A stretch of 64,000 nt of DNA, taken from positions 62,001 to 126,000 of the forward strand of contig NZ_JALLIY010000003.1 of the NCBI RefSeq assembly GCF_023242315.1. The letters run 5' to 3'. The notes under the pieces are model-generated. The model searched no databases. It was not told the origin of the DNA and saw only the letters and a program-made list of their open reading frames with translations. The stretch comes from Pseudomonas sp. MWU13-2105. Lineage in GTDB: Bacteria; Pseudomonadota; Gammaproteobacteria; Pseudomonadales; Pseudomonadaceae. Within the stretch, counting starts at the first letter, position 1; every line of letters begins with the position of its first letter. Both the position numbers and the translations under genes were made by a program. Positions 43,370-52,133 of this stretch are shown in pieces.

Positions 43370-43700
43370 TGTCGAGAGTGCCGAAGGCGCTGTCGACGAA
43401 GCCCGGGCCCACTACCGCAGCGTGGTTCTCGATGCGTTGCGTGATGCTGATGTCGCCCTGGCGCGCTACGGTCACCAGCGTGAAAATGTGGTTCTGCTGC
43501 GGGATATCGAGGCTTCCTCGGCTCGCGCGGCCAGCCTGACCCGCGAACGTTACGACGCCGGCACCGCAAGCACCCTGGACTGGCTCAACGCCGAACGCAC
43601 GCGTTTTGACGCGGAGCAGAATCGGGTCAGCGGCGACAGTGAATTGCTGAAAGATTTTGCTTCGTTGCACAAGGCGTTGGGGTTGGGCTGGCAGGGCTGA
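43370..43700 (+). pseudogene. RND efflux outer-membrane channel (OprM/NodT type), C-terminal remnant
   Basis: Plus-strand frame ending at 43700. It carries only the last 110 or so residues of a TolC-like outer-membrane factor: VESAEGAVDEARAHYRSVVL, DALRDADVALARYGHQ, SLTRERYDAGTASTLDWLNA and a short tail ending KALGLGWQG. A single large deletion between a tetR gene and the last gene of its efflux operon would produce this junction. Confidence 0.8.
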
Positions 43701-43747
43701 GTCAAGCAATAGCGACAGCGCGGCCAATGGCGCACTGCCGCATCGAC

Positions 43748-45331
43748 TCAGGCCAGGGCGCTGGACAGATTGTTGGATATAACCGTCCGGTTTCGGCCAT
43801 TGGATTTGGCCACGTACAGGGCTTTATCCGCGATATCGATCAGATGCTCGGGGGTGTCGGCTGTCGATCCGGATAAAGCACTGATACCAATGCTGATGGT
43901 GACGACTTTAGCCGGTGATTCGCAGTGTTGAATGGCGCTGCGCTCGACCTCCGTGCGAATCTTCTCGGCAATAATAAAGGCACCGACATAGTCAGTGTTC
44001 GAGAGGACAATGGCAAACTCTTCTCCGCCGTACCTGGCCGCCAGATCACCTTCCCGAGTGATGTTTCTTTTGATAATGGTGCTCACCGATTTCAGGCATT
44101 CATCGCCTTGTACGTGGCCGTAATGGTCGTTGTACTTCTTGAACAGGTCGATATCAATCAGGATCAGCGCCAGGTCGTCGGGTTTGCGCTTGGCCTTGCT
44201 TATTTCCGAGTCGATAAACAGGTCGAACTTGCGACGATTCGAGAGCCCGGTCAAGCCATCTTCGAGTGCCAGTTGTCCGAGTGCCTTGTTCGCCGCGATG
44301 TAGGCTCTTTCGGAGTGTTGCAGTTCTTTTTGGGCTTGAATCTGCCGGCTCATGATTTTTATAAGGCGATAACCCAGCAGGCCCAGAGTGAGCAGCAAGA
44401 CAGAGGATATGACAAAACTCGACAAGGATTCGCGGCGCCAGTCCGCCAGGATCTCCTCTTTTTCAAAGGCGGCGATGACTACCAGGGGGTAGCCCTCGAC
44501 GCGGCGAAAACTGATGACCCGTACGACATTGTCAATAAATGATCTTATTGTCGCGGTGCCCGCGGTAACACCGGGCACCAACAAGGCAAATACCTCCCCG
44601 GTTGAAATGTCCGTGCCGATTTCAGCTTCCTTGAAGGGCTTGCGTACGATGATGTGTCCAGTCGAGGAGGCCAGGTTGATGATGCCATTCTTGCCCACAT
44701 CGATATTCTCATAGAGGCTGAGAAAGTATTTGAGATAGACGGTGGCTATGGCCATACCGGCAAAGCTGCCATCCGCGTGATTGATCCGGCGTGATAGGGT
44801 GATAACCCATTCGTTGGTGGCGCGGCTGCGTATGGGCGGGCCGAGGAATGGGGCGGAACTCTCATGGTCGCGATGGTAGATGAAATAGTCGCGGTCCGAG
44901 TTGTTTATGCTGGACCGATACCTGTCGTTTGAACTTAATAACCAACGTCCTTGTTCGTCGTAAATGGAGAATCCATAGATTTGTGGCAGGCGTTCTTGTT
45001 GGGCCTTTAATATTTCCTCCAGCTTTTTCAATTCCTCCGCTCCGGTGCCTTCAATATTGGCCCGGGCCTGGACCCCGAGTATGACTATGTCGGCTTGGGT
45101 GAGGGTGGCCGCTATGCTCGACGACAAGGCCTTGGAGAGGTTCGACATCTCGATCTCTTTGTCATGCAAGTGATACGCCAGGGAGTTGAAAGCCCCCCAG
45201 ATACTGATGCCGATCAATGAGATGCAGACCGCCGCCACAAAGAGAATCACATGACTGATCTTGAGCTTGCTATCCGCCCACTCGGCGCTGAAAGTCGAGG
45301 TTATCTTGGTGAACATGAACAACACATCCAT
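43748..45331 (-). CDS. Membrane diguanylate cyclase with periplasmic dCache sensor
   Basis: A 527-residue protein: membrane helix at about 27-50 (VILFVAAVCISLIGISIWG), a periplasmic dCache sensor (LPQIYGFSIYDEQGRW, NSDRDYFIYHRDHE), and a second helix near 305-325. The GGDEF domain has an active-site GGEEF (ARYGGEEFAIVL) and an inhibitory I-site REGD five residues before it. It should make c-di-GMP and be product-inhibited. Starts at ATG 45331 or 45316; the region upstream is AT-rich. No EAL domain. Confidence 0.92.
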   Translation of the reverse strand: MDVLFMFTKITSTFSAEWADSKLKISHVILFVAAVCISLIGISIWGAFNSLAYHLHDKEIEMSNLSKALSSSIAATLTQADIVILGVQARANIEGTGAEELKKLEEILKAQQERLPQIYGFSIYDEQGRWLLSSNDRYRSSINNSDRDYFIYHRDHESSAPFLGPPIRSRATNEWVITLSRRINHADGSFAGMAIATVYLKYFLSLYENIDVGKNGIINLASSTGHIIVRKPFKEAEIGTDISTGEVFALLVPGVTAGTATIRSFIDNVVRVISFRRVEGYPLVVIAAFEKEEILADWRRESLSSFVISSVLLLTLGLLGYRLIKIMSRQIQAQKELQHSERAYIAANKALGQLALEDGLTGLSNRRKFDLFIDSEISKAKRKPDDLALILIDIDLFKKYNDHYGHVQGDECLKSVSTIIKRNITREGDLAARYGGEEFAIVLSNTDYVGAFIIAEKIRTEVERSAIQHCESPAKVVTISIGISALSGSTADTPEHLIDIADKALYVAKSNGRNRTVISNNLSSALA

Positions 45332-45477
45332 GTGGTTGAAATGGCTTTGTGTAGCTTATGTTTTTTTTACCAAAGTAAAATAATCTTTTTGAGTGTTTTT
45401 TGCTTTTAGTGTCTATTTTTTTGAGTGTTGGTGGTGCGTCGTTTTGTCTTGCCGCCGGGTGCGGCGGGCAGGTCCTG

Positions 45478-45722
45478 CTAGCACAGCGCGAGGGCCCGAT
45501 CCTGAATGACCCGCTTCATCACCAGGGTGGAACCGAGGCGCTGCACGTTGGGTAGCGCGGACAGTCGTTCATCGTAAAGTCGCTGGAAAGCCGGAAGGTC
45601 CCGGGTAATCACATACAGCATATAGTCGGGGGCGCCAAAGAGCTGTTGGGCTTCGACGATTTGTGAGATGTCCGGCAAGGCCGCCTCGAAATCGCTGACG
45701 GCCTGACGGGTGCGTTGCTGGT
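45478..45722 (-). pseudogene. Lrp/AsnC family regulator, C-terminal remnant
   Basis: The frame contains only the ligand-binding RAM domain of an Lrp-type regulator: QRTRQAVSDFEAALPDISQI, VEAQQLFGAPDYMLYVITRD, then LPNVQRLGSTLVMKRV. The DNA-binding half (about 70 residues) is absent; the frame meets the end of the GFA gene at 45746. A 5' deletion is inferred. Confidence 0.7.
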
Positions 45723-45745
45723 TGAACAAGGTTTTGCCTGAGTGC

Positions 45746-46201
45746 TTATGCCTGACGCCACTGCGCATACTGTTGTGTCAGCGCTGTAAAGTCCTGCGGA
45801 TCGGGGAATCCCTCGAAGCCATGCATGGCCCCGGTAGCGACCCAGGGCAGCTTTTCACGAGTCCAGGTTTCGATGAACGGGGCGAATTGTCGCGGGTTAT
45901 CCAGCAGGCTGGAACGCACGCCGACAATCACCTCGTTGCCTGCCGGGCGAGTGAAAAGCCAACTCAGGCAGTGAGGGCAGAAGTAGTGTCGTGTTGTCCC
46001 GTGCAAGCCGCCGATCACCGGCTCACCCAGAGTGACCACGAACTGCCCGGCCGGCACCAGCGCACTGAGGGAGAACGCGCTGGCGGACATTTTCTGGCAG
46101 CCGGTGCAATGACAGGCCGTGGTGATGATCGGCCGGGCGCGCAGTTCAAACGTGACCAGGCCACAGCGGCAGCTACCGCTGGCAAAGACTGAAAGGTTCA
46201 T
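45746..46201 (-). CDS. GFA family zinc-binding protein (first of a pair in position)
   Basis: A 151-residue CENP-V/GFA-type protein. The zinc-ligand cysteines are in GSCRCGLVTFEL, CHCTGCQKMSASAF and HYFCPHCLSWLF. The family was named for glutathione-dependent formaldehyde-activating enzyme, though most members have no proven reaction. A strong AGGAGG site precedes ATG 46201. It lies ten bases after a second GFA gene of the same direction, so the two form an operon. Confidence 0.9.
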   Translation of the reverse strand: MNLSVFASGSCRCGLVTFELRARPIITTACHCTGCQKMSASAFSLSALVPAGQFVVTLGEPVIGGLHGTTRHYFCPHCLSWLFTRPAGNEVIVGVRSSLLDNPRQFAPFIETWTREKLPWVATGAMHGFEGFPDPQDFTALTQQYAQWRQA

Positions 46202-46211
46202 GACCTGCCTC

Positions 46212-46646
46212 CTATCCTCTCAAGGCTGCGGCGAACGCTTCTGGCGTCGGGCTTTGTGGCCAGGTGGGAAGCCCGTCCGGCAGTGTCAGCCAGGGTTGTT
46301 TGTGTTGCACCCAGATATGCGCGACAGGCTGCAGGGACGGACTGTTATCCAGCGTGCCGGCGCGCAGCACTTGCAGGCCTGGCGCGGCGCTGGTGGTGTT
46401 GTAGAGTCGGGTATGACAGACGCCGCAGAGGGCGTGGCGGGCATGCAGGCCGTTGCTGTCATAGGCGTATTCGCTGATCGGCCCCGCAACGCGGATGGCG
46501 CCTTCCGGCAACAGCGCATGCAGGGCAAAAGCGCTGCCGCTCCAGGTCTGGCAGTCGCGGCAATGGCAGGCATAGACCGCCAGCGGGATGTCGGCGGCCA
46601 GGTTGTAGCTCACGGCGCGGCAGCGGCATTGGCCAGTGAGTGGCAT
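46212..46646 (-). CDS. GFA family zinc-binding protein (second of a pair in position)
   Basis: A 144-residue GFA protein with the metal motifs GQCRCRAVSYNL, CHCRDCQTWSGSAFALHALL and CGVCHTRLYNTT. It is transcribed first in the two-gene operon and resembles its neighbour throughout, suggesting an old tandem duplication. GGAG lies before ATG 46646. Divergent from the LysR gene at 46776, its likely regulator. Confidence 0.9.
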   Translation of the reverse strand: MPLTGQCRCRAVSYNLAADIPLAVYACHCRDCQTWSGSAFALHALLPEGAIRVAGPISEYAYDSNGLHARHALCGVCHTRLYNTTSAAPGLQVLRAGTLDNSPSLQPVAHIWVQHKQPWLTLPDGLPTWPQSPTPEAFAAALRG

Positions 46647-46775
46647 GGGTAAAACTCCTTTAAACGTTGAGGTGGCGGACGGAGCGGGGTGCCCGTGGGA
46701 TATGCTTGAGCAGCATGAGGCTGCGCCTCACGAAAGAAAATTAGCCAAAATTGCCCAGCAGCTCACAGGAAAAGT

Positions 46776-47669
46776 ATGAACGCGCCTCAGCTACAGTGGG
46801 AAACCCAGCGTGCCTTTCTGGCGGTACTGCGCACCGGCAGTCTATCGGGGGCGGCCCGTTTGCTGGGCATTGCGCAGGCCACCGCGCGCAGGCGGATCGA
46901 GGCGTTGGAGCAGAGCGTGGGCGTCAGCCTGTTTATCCGCTCACCGGCAGGGCTGTTGCCGACAGAGATGGCCAAGGACCTGATCAGCCATGTCGAGGCC
47001 ATGGCCATGGCGGCCAATGCCTTCAACCGGGCGGCGTCGGCGGATGCCGCGCTGGCGGGCGGCACGGTACGCCTGACCAGCAGCAAGCTGCTCGGGGTCG
47101 AGGTCTTGCCACCCATGCTGCGCACGCTACGGCAGGCCTATCCGCAATTGGCCGTCGAACTCAGCGTGTCGAACCGTGTGCAAGCGCTGGCCAGGCAGGA
47201 GGCCGATGTGGCGGTGCGTATCCGTCGGCCGAGCGAAGCCGCCGTGGTTACCCGCAAGGTCGGTGATTTGCAGGTCGGCTTGTATGCCACTCCCGGGTTG
47301 CTGGCGGAGCAGGGCACGCCGGACACCATCGCACAGCTGGATGGCTATCCGCTGATCGGGCCGGACCGCAATCTGGTGGAGCTGCAGTTTCTGCGCGAAC
47401 GCGGCTTTGACTGCACGTCGCAGCGGACGCTGATTCGTACCGACGACCACCTCGCGCAACTGGCGGCGTTGCGCGCGGGGTTGGGCATTGGTGTCTGCTC
47501 CAGCCAACTGGCCCGGCGTCACGAGCTGGTGCGTGTGCTGCCCGAACAGGTGGATTTCTCCGTGGATGTCTGGATCGCCATGCACCAGGACATGCGCAGG
47601 GTTCAGCGCATCGCCTTGGTGTTCGATACGCTGGGAGAGTCGCTGACGCAGTTCCTGGGGACTCGCTAA
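46776..47669 (+). CDS. LysR family transcriptional regulator
   Basis: A 297-residue LysR regulator. The helix-turn-helix is LRTGSLSGAARLLGIAQATARRRIEALE; the effector domain contains GTVRLTSSKLLGVEVLPP and LGIGVCSSQLARRH. It is divergent from the GFA operon and convergent with the amino acid permease genes. Target unproven. Confidence 0.92.
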   Translation: MNAPQLQWETQRAFLAVLRTGSLSGAARLLGIAQATARRRIEALEQSVGVSLFIRSPAGLLPTEMAKDLISHVEAMAMAANAFNRAASADAALAGGTVRLTSSKLLGVEVLPPMLRTLRQAYPQLAVELSVSNRVQALARQEADVAVRIRRPSEAAVVTRKVGDLQVGLYATPGLLAEQGTPDTIAQLDGYPLIGPDRNLVELQFLRERGFDCTSQRTLIRTDDHLAQLAALRAGLGIGVCSSQLARRHELVRVLPEQVDFSVDVWIAMHQDMRRVQRIALVFDTLGESLTQFLGTR

Positions 47670-47686
47670 ATCCCCTGGGCGTCTGG

Positions 47687-48373
47687 TCAAGCACGCTTCC
47701 CCTGTGGCTTTCTGCTCGCGAAATTGGCCAGCAGATCGAGGCTGGAACAGAACACGAAGTAGACCAGGGCCACGAACAGGAAGATCTCCGTGGGGTGGAC
47801 CATCACCCGGTTGCTGACCTGGGTCGCCACGAAGGACAGTTCGCCGACACCGATCACATAGGCCAGGGAGGTGTCCTTGATCAGCGAGATCCACTGGTTG
47901 AGGAACGACGGCAGCATGATCGGCAAGGCTTGCGGCAGGATGATCAGCCGCATGACCTGGACCGGTCCCATGCCCAGCGCGCGGGCCGCCGCCCATTGGC
48001 CGTCCGGCAGGCTCTGGATACCGGCGTGGACCGAGTATGCCAGGTAGGCGCCGCCGATCAGCGACAGGGCGCAGACCACGGTGAACAACGCCGGGATATC
48101 CACGTGGAAGATGATCGGCAGCAGGAAATAGCTCCAGAAGATCAGCATCAATACCGGGATTGCCCGCAGGAACCCCAGCAGCGTGATCAATATCCCCCGT
48201 GGCCAGCCTTTGAGGGTGCTCAGGGCAATGCCCAGCACCAGGCCCAGCACGGCTGCGCAAATGCCGGACAGAACGCTCAGGACCAGGGTCAGCGCGGCAC
48301 CGCCCAGGGGGCCGTCGGGGTAGGCGCCGATCAGGAAGTATTCGAGGTTGTCGCCGATAACGGAAAAGTCCAT
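47687..48373 (-). CDS. Polar amino acid ABC transporter, permease
   Basis: A 228-residue inner-membrane permease of the HisMQ/GltK type with about five helices. The EAA loop reads AARALGMGPVQVMRLIILPQALP, followed by SLIKDTSLAYVIGVGEL. It follows the other permease by three bases; together they form the heterodimeric channel for the binding protein encoded upstream. Confidence 0.92.
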   Translation of the reverse strand: MDFSVIGDNLEYFLIGAYPDGPLGGAALTLVLSVLSGICAAVLGLVLGIALSTLKGWPRGILITLLGFLRAIPVLMLIFWSYFLLPIIFHVDIPALFTVVCALSLIGGAYLAYSVHAGIQSLPDGQWAAARALGMGPVQVMRLIILPQALPIMLPSFLNQWISLIKDTSLAYVIGVGELSFVATQVSNRVMVHPTEIFLFVALVYFVFCSSLDLLANFASRKPQGKRA

Positions 48374-48376
48374 GGC

Positions 48377-49108
48377 TTATGCCGCTCCCTGGCGATAACG
48401 CTTGGTCTGGCGGATCCATTGCCCGGCCACTTCAATCAGCGCGATGGCAAGGATGTAGAGCAGGGTGGCGAAGCCGAAGGACTGGAAGGTCTTGAAGGTT
48501 TCGGTCTCCACCTGGCGCGAGGCGTAGGACAGCTCGGCGAGGCCGATGGCCATGGTCAGCGAGGAGTTCTTCAGCGCGTTCATATACTGCCCGAGCAAGG
48601 GCCCGAGGGCGGTACGCAAGGCCTGGGGCAGGATGATGTAACGCCACACCTGTGCCGGCCGCAAACCCATGGCCACGCCGGCTTCGCGTTGCTGCGGGCG
48701 CACCGAGGCGACGCCGGCGCGAAATTCTTCGGCGATAAAGGCCGAGGTATACAGCGTCAACCCCCAGAAGCCGGCGATGAACTCAAAGGACGGCCAGCTG
48801 ATTTCCAGGCTGGCCACGTTCGCCTCATGGGGGCTGTTCAGCCAGCTCACCAGCCCTTCGGGCAGCAGGGCGCTGAGGCCGAAATACCAGAAGAACAACT
48901 GCACCAGCAGCGGCGTATTGCGAAACAACGCCAGGTAGGCCCGTGCCGGCCAGGACGCCAGGCGCGAGTTGCCCAGGCGTGCCAGGCAGACCAGGAAGCC
49001 GAGCCCGGTGGCAATCAGGCAGACCGTGGCAGACAGGCTCAGGGTGAGGAGAAATCCATCGAACAGCCATTTCAGGTAATGCGGGCCGAGCAATTCACCA
49101 AACATCAA
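48377..49108 (-). CDS. Polar amino acid ABC transporter, permease
   Basis: A 243-residue permease with five or so helices and the conserved loop GVAMGLRPAQVWRYIILPQAL, then NALKNSSLTMAIGLAEL, as in GltJ-type subunits. It is separated from the binding-protein gene by 76 bases that hold a strong hairpin. No ATPase gene lies in the cluster. Confidence 0.92.
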   Translation of the reverse strand: MMFGELLGPHYLKWLFDGFLLTLSLSATVCLIATGLGFLVCLARLGNSRLASWPARAYLALFRNTPLLVQLFFWYFGLSALLPEGLVSWLNSPHEANVASLEISWPSFEFIAGFWGLTLYTSAFIAEEFRAGVASVRPQQREAGVAMGLRPAQVWRYIILPQALRTALGPLLGQYMNALKNSSLTMAIGLAELSYASRQVETETFKTFQSFGFATLLYILAIALIEVAGQWIRQTKRYRQGAA

Positions 49109-49130
49109 TCACGGTGTCCATCCAGAATAC

Positions 49131-49159
49131 AAAGAGCCCGCGCGGAAAACCGCGCGGGC
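49131..49159 (-). terminator. Intercistronic hairpin after the binding-protein gene
   Basis: A perfect 10-bp GC stem (arms 49136-49145 and 49150-49159) with a 4-base loop, followed on the minus strand by TCTTTG. It probably attenuates transcription so that binding protein exceeds permease. Confidence 0.7.
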
Positions 49160-49184
49160 CGTGGGTGTGCGGCAGGGTGGGTGA

Positions 49185-49991
49185 TCAGCTCTTGTCGCCG
49201 ATCTTGTACAGGCGGGCCAACGGTGTCTTGGTGTCCGGGCCGAACCAGGTGTCATAGATTTTCTGCGCCTGGCCTTTGCTTTCCAGTTCGACCAGCGTCT
49301 GGTTGACCACGTCGGTCAGGGCCGCCTCGCCCTTGGGCAGGCCGACGCCGATCAGGTCATTGGAAATGGTGAAGGGCGGCACTTCGTACTTGTCCTTGTC
49401 CGGGACGTTGGCCAGCAGGCCGATCAGCTTCGGACCGTCCTGGGTAATGGCTTGGACATTACCGTTGCGCAGGGCGGTGAAGGCGAACGGGGTGTCGTCA
49501 TAGGCGATGACTTTGGCACCGGGGAATTTCTCCCTTAGCACGCCTTCGTTGACCGTGCCCTTGTCCACGCCGACACGCCATTTGTTCAGGTCGTCCTGGG
49601 ACTTGAGGGTGCCTTTCTTGACGATGAACTGCTGGCCGGAACTGAAGTAGGGAATGCTGAAGTTGACCTGCTCGGCGCGCTCCGGGGTGATAGTGAAGTT
49701 GGCCAGGACCAGGTCGACCTTGTTGGCGACCAGCAGCGGGACGCGGTTGGCCGGGTTGGTCGGTTGCAACTGCAGCTTGACTCCCAACTTATCGGCGATG
49801 GCCTTGGCGTAGTCGACGTCCAGGCCTTCGATCTGTTTGCTCTTGGCATCGATAAAGCCGAAAGGCGGGTTGCTGTCGAACGAAGCGACGCGCAGGACGC
49901 CGGATTTCTTGATGTCTTCCAGGCGGTCGGCATGGGCCAATCCCGAAAGGACGGCGAGGGTGAGGGCAGTGAGGGCAGCTAATTTCTTCAT
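49185..49991 (-). CDS. Polar amino acid ABC transporter, substrate-binding protein
   Basis: A 268-residue periplasmic protein of solute-binding family 3. The signal peptide ends LSGLAHA. The mature part begins DRLEDIKKSGVLRVASFDSN and contains PPFGFIDAKSK, the ligand-binding LANFTITPERAEQVNFSIPY and IYDTWFGPDT. The GFID and TITPERA loops typically hold the amino-acid carboxylate. Specificity cannot be read off; glutamate/aspartate-type ligands are plausible. Confidence 0.93.
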   Translation of the reverse strand: MKKLAALTALTLAVLSGLAHADRLEDIKKSGVLRVASFDSNPPFGFIDAKSKQIEGLDVDYAKAIADKLGVKLQLQPTNPANRVPLLVANKVDLVLANFTITPERAEQVNFSIPYFSSGQQFIVKKGTLKSQDDLNKWRVGVDKGTVNEGVLREKFPGAKVIAYDDTPFAFTALRNGNVQAITQDGPKLIGLLANVPDKDKYEVPPFTISNDLIGVGLPKGEAALTDVVNQTLVELESKGQAQKIYDTWFGPDTKTPLARLYKIGDKS

Positions 49992-50310
49992 GATGATCTC
50001 AACACTTGGTGGATGATTCTGGTGTCGAGTCTTGCAGTCCGCGAATTAACAATAAAAGAATATAAAAGAATTTGTTGATTCTTTTGTGGAATAAGCCGGT
50101 CTGTCGGGGACTTCGTGCAACCCGCAGGCTAGAGCGTTGTCGGCCACTCGCTGAAACACATGCTCCTACAACGCCAGCCCCGGCGTGTGTGAGGATCGCG
50201 GCAATCGCCGGGTGAATCCGGTGATCGACGCCCTCGGCTTGCTGCTGATCAGGCTGTTGCCCGGGATTTATTGAGCCGATGGGGCAAACCAGTGCGGCGG
50301 ATGCGAGTCG
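49992..50310. other. Intergenic region
   Basis: About 320 bases. The part next to the binding-protein gene is AT-rich and should hold its promoter. A plus-strand tail ending DALGLLLIRLLPGIY at 50272 may be a gene relic, but no family was recognised. Confidence 0.3.
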
Positions 50311-50745
50311 TCATACGTTCTTGTTGTCCGACCGGGTAAACGAGTAGCGGTCGATATCCCGCCGGAGCTGCCAACCCTGGCTTTGCCAATAGGCGGCAGC
50401 GGCTGCATTGGTCTTGAACACGTCGAGATGGCACTTGAGGATGCCGTGGGTTTCCAGGATCGACAGGCAGCGTTCGACCAGTGCATTGGCGATGCCCTGG
50501 CGCCGATAGCGGGGCAGGACCAGCAGGTGCTGCAAGTAGCCCCGGCGACCGTCATGCCCGCACATGATGCAGCCAGCGAGGTCACCATCGACTTCCGCTA
50601 TGAAGCTCATCCCCGGATTTCGCTCCAGGTACCGGGCGGTCGACTCACGGGAGTCGGCATCACGCAGGGAGATGCCCGGAGTATTGCGCATCAGGTCGAT
50701 GACCGCAGGGTAATCGTCCATTGTCATGGCGCGGATATTGAGCAT
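50311..50745 (-). CDS. GNAT family N-acetyltransferase
   Basis: A 144-residue acetyltransferase. The acetyl-CoA-binding loop is LPRYRRQGIANALVERCL, preceded by the beta-4 strand GYLQHLLVL and followed by AAAAYWQSQGWQ. The start is ATG 50745 (MLNIRAMTMDDYP). Substrate unknown. It stands alone. Confidence 0.9.
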   Translation of the reverse strand: MLNIRAMTMDDYPAVIDLMRNTPGISLRDADSRESTARYLERNPGMSFIAEVDGDLAGCIMCGHDGRRGYLQHLLVLPRYRRQGIANALVERCLSILETHGILKCHLDVFKTNAAAAAYWQSQGWQLRRDIDRYSFTRSDNKNV

Positions 50746-50917
50746 GGGGCTGAGCCTGGCTGAGTGGATTGTCCGATCCATCAGCCTATCAGAAGCCACT
50801 CAAGGGTTGTCACGCCGATCTGGCAAGGCGTCTTGCTGGCGGATGCGCGTTCTGCTTTTATGACTCGATCGGCAGTGCGGAGACTGGTTTCGCGAAGCCT
50901 GTTCTGGAGAAGTGTTG

Positions 50918-51859
50918 ATGTTCTTGATCCTTGCCCTGATCGCCACCCTCATCGTATGGGGATGGTGGACCTATCCGCGGATAGGAGGGTTGTTGTTCGA
51001 CCTGATTACCCGCCTGGAAGCACGGCTCTCCCGGGTGACGGAAGTCCCGGTGGCGATTGAGCGGATGACCTTGGCGACTTTCCAGGGCGGGGCCCGGCAC
51101 AACGCGCCGCCGCTGTTGCTGATCCACGGCTTCAGTGCCGACAAGAACCTCTGGCTACGTTTTGTGCGGTCTTTCGTTGCCGACCACCGGGTACTCATTC
51201 CCGACCTGGCCGGGCACGGTAAAAGTGGCTTCGAAGCGGGCGGCGACTACAGCATCGCGGCCCAGGCGCAACGCATGGTCGAGATGCTGGACGCCAGCGG
51301 GATCGACAAGGTGCATGTGGTCGGCAGTTCCATGGGCGCTTACATCGGCACCTGGTTGGCGGCGCATTACCCGGAGCGGGTGCTGTCGTTGGCGTTGATG
51401 GGCCCCGTGGGCGTCAACCTGCCGCAACCCAATGAAGTGGAAGAGTTGGTCAAGCAAGGCCGGAACCCTTTTCTGATCCACTCGCGGGCGGAGTTCGATC
51501 GGTTCTTCGCCATGACCATGGCCTCGCCCCCCTGGATCCCGGGGGTGTTGCTGGCGGCGGAGTCGCAAACCTATATCGACCGGCGCGCTGAGCTGGCGGA
51601 AATTTTCGATGACTTCCATGACAGCCCGCGCATGGAACCCTGGCTGAGCCGCGTCCGTGTTCCGACCTTGCTGCTGTGGGGCCGTGAAGACCGCATGGTC
51701 CCCCTGGCCAGTGCCCAGACCTGGATGGCGGGGATTCCCCATGCACGGTTGGAGTGCTGGGACGGCGTGGGTCATCTGCCGATGGTCGAGCGGCCGGAAC
51801 GGACGGCCGCGCAGTATCGCGAGTTCTTGAACGGGGTCAGGGAGTCTTGTATCGCCTGA
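50918..51859 (+). CDS. Alpha/beta hydrolase with N-terminal membrane anchor
   Basis: A 313-residue hydrolase. An N-terminal helix (MFLILALIATLIVWGWW) probably anchors it in the inner membrane. The fold has the oxyanion motif LLLIHGFSADKNLW, nucleophile GSSMG, an acidic residue in LLWGREDRMV and histidine in GVGHLPMVE. It resembles bacterial monoacylglycerol-lipase-type or lipase-like hydrolases. ATG 50918 is preferred over GTG 50912 because GGAG lies eight bases upstream. Confidence 0.88.
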   Translation: MFLILALIATLIVWGWWTYPRIGGLLFDLITRLEARLSRVTEVPVAIERMTLATFQGGARHNAPPLLLIHGFSADKNLWLRFVRSFVADHRVLIPDLAGHGKSGFEAGGDYSIAAQAQRMVEMLDASGIDKVHVVGSSMGAYIGTWLAAHYPERVLSLALMGPVGVNLPQPNEVEELVKQGRNPFLIHSRAEFDRFFAMTMASPPWIPGVLLAAESQTYIDRRAELAEIFDDFHDSPRMEPWLSRVRVPTLLLWGREDRMVPLASAQTWMAGIPHARLECWDGVGHLPMVERPERTAAQYREFLNGVRESCIA

Positions 51860-51869
51860 ACGGCCCTCA

Positions 51870-51895
51870 TCGCCAGCAAGCTGGCTCCTACAGGT
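51870..51895. repeat. Pseudomonas REP-type palindrome
   Basis: The core GCCAGCAAGCTGGC (51872-51885) followed by TCCTACAG matches the common Pseudomonas repetitive extragenic palindrome. It lies just after the hydrolase stop. Confidence 0.7.
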
Positions 51896-51941
51896 TCTTT
51901 TGCGTTTTTCAGATCCGGGGTTGCGGGCTCCGGGATTCAGC

Positions 51942-52090
51942 ATGTTGCCGGGGGCATTTGCCAAGGCATCTGATGGTTACAGCATTGTCACCCGCGATGA
52001 CGGCAGCCAACAGTGGGCCTACAAGAACATGCCGCTCTATAGCTGGGTCAAGGACAGCAAGCCGGGTGACACGTCGATAGGGGCCGGCTT
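51942..52090 (+). pseudogene. Remnant of a PF03640-type secreted repeat lipoprotein
   Basis: The frame encodes ASDGYSIVTRDDGSQQWAYK, then NMPLYSWVKDSKPGDTS. This is the Y-x-[FWY]-x-x-D repeat region of small exported lipoproteins (PF03640). Signal peptide and remaining repeats are missing; the frame decays after about 52080, next to the convergent SDR gene. Confidence 0.6.
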
Positions 52091-52133
52091 TGCCAGAAGG
52101 CACCGGCCGGGGTTGTCGAATAGCGCTTTGCAA

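Noticed and set aside
47127..48419. Long minus-strand frame spanning the LysR gene and a permease gene in a second frame
   Set aside because: Proline/arginine-rich translation without motifs; both true frames are well supported.
47795..49306. Long plus-strand frame across the amino acid permease genes
   Set aside because: Same antisense artefact; the minus-strand genes have clear family motifs.
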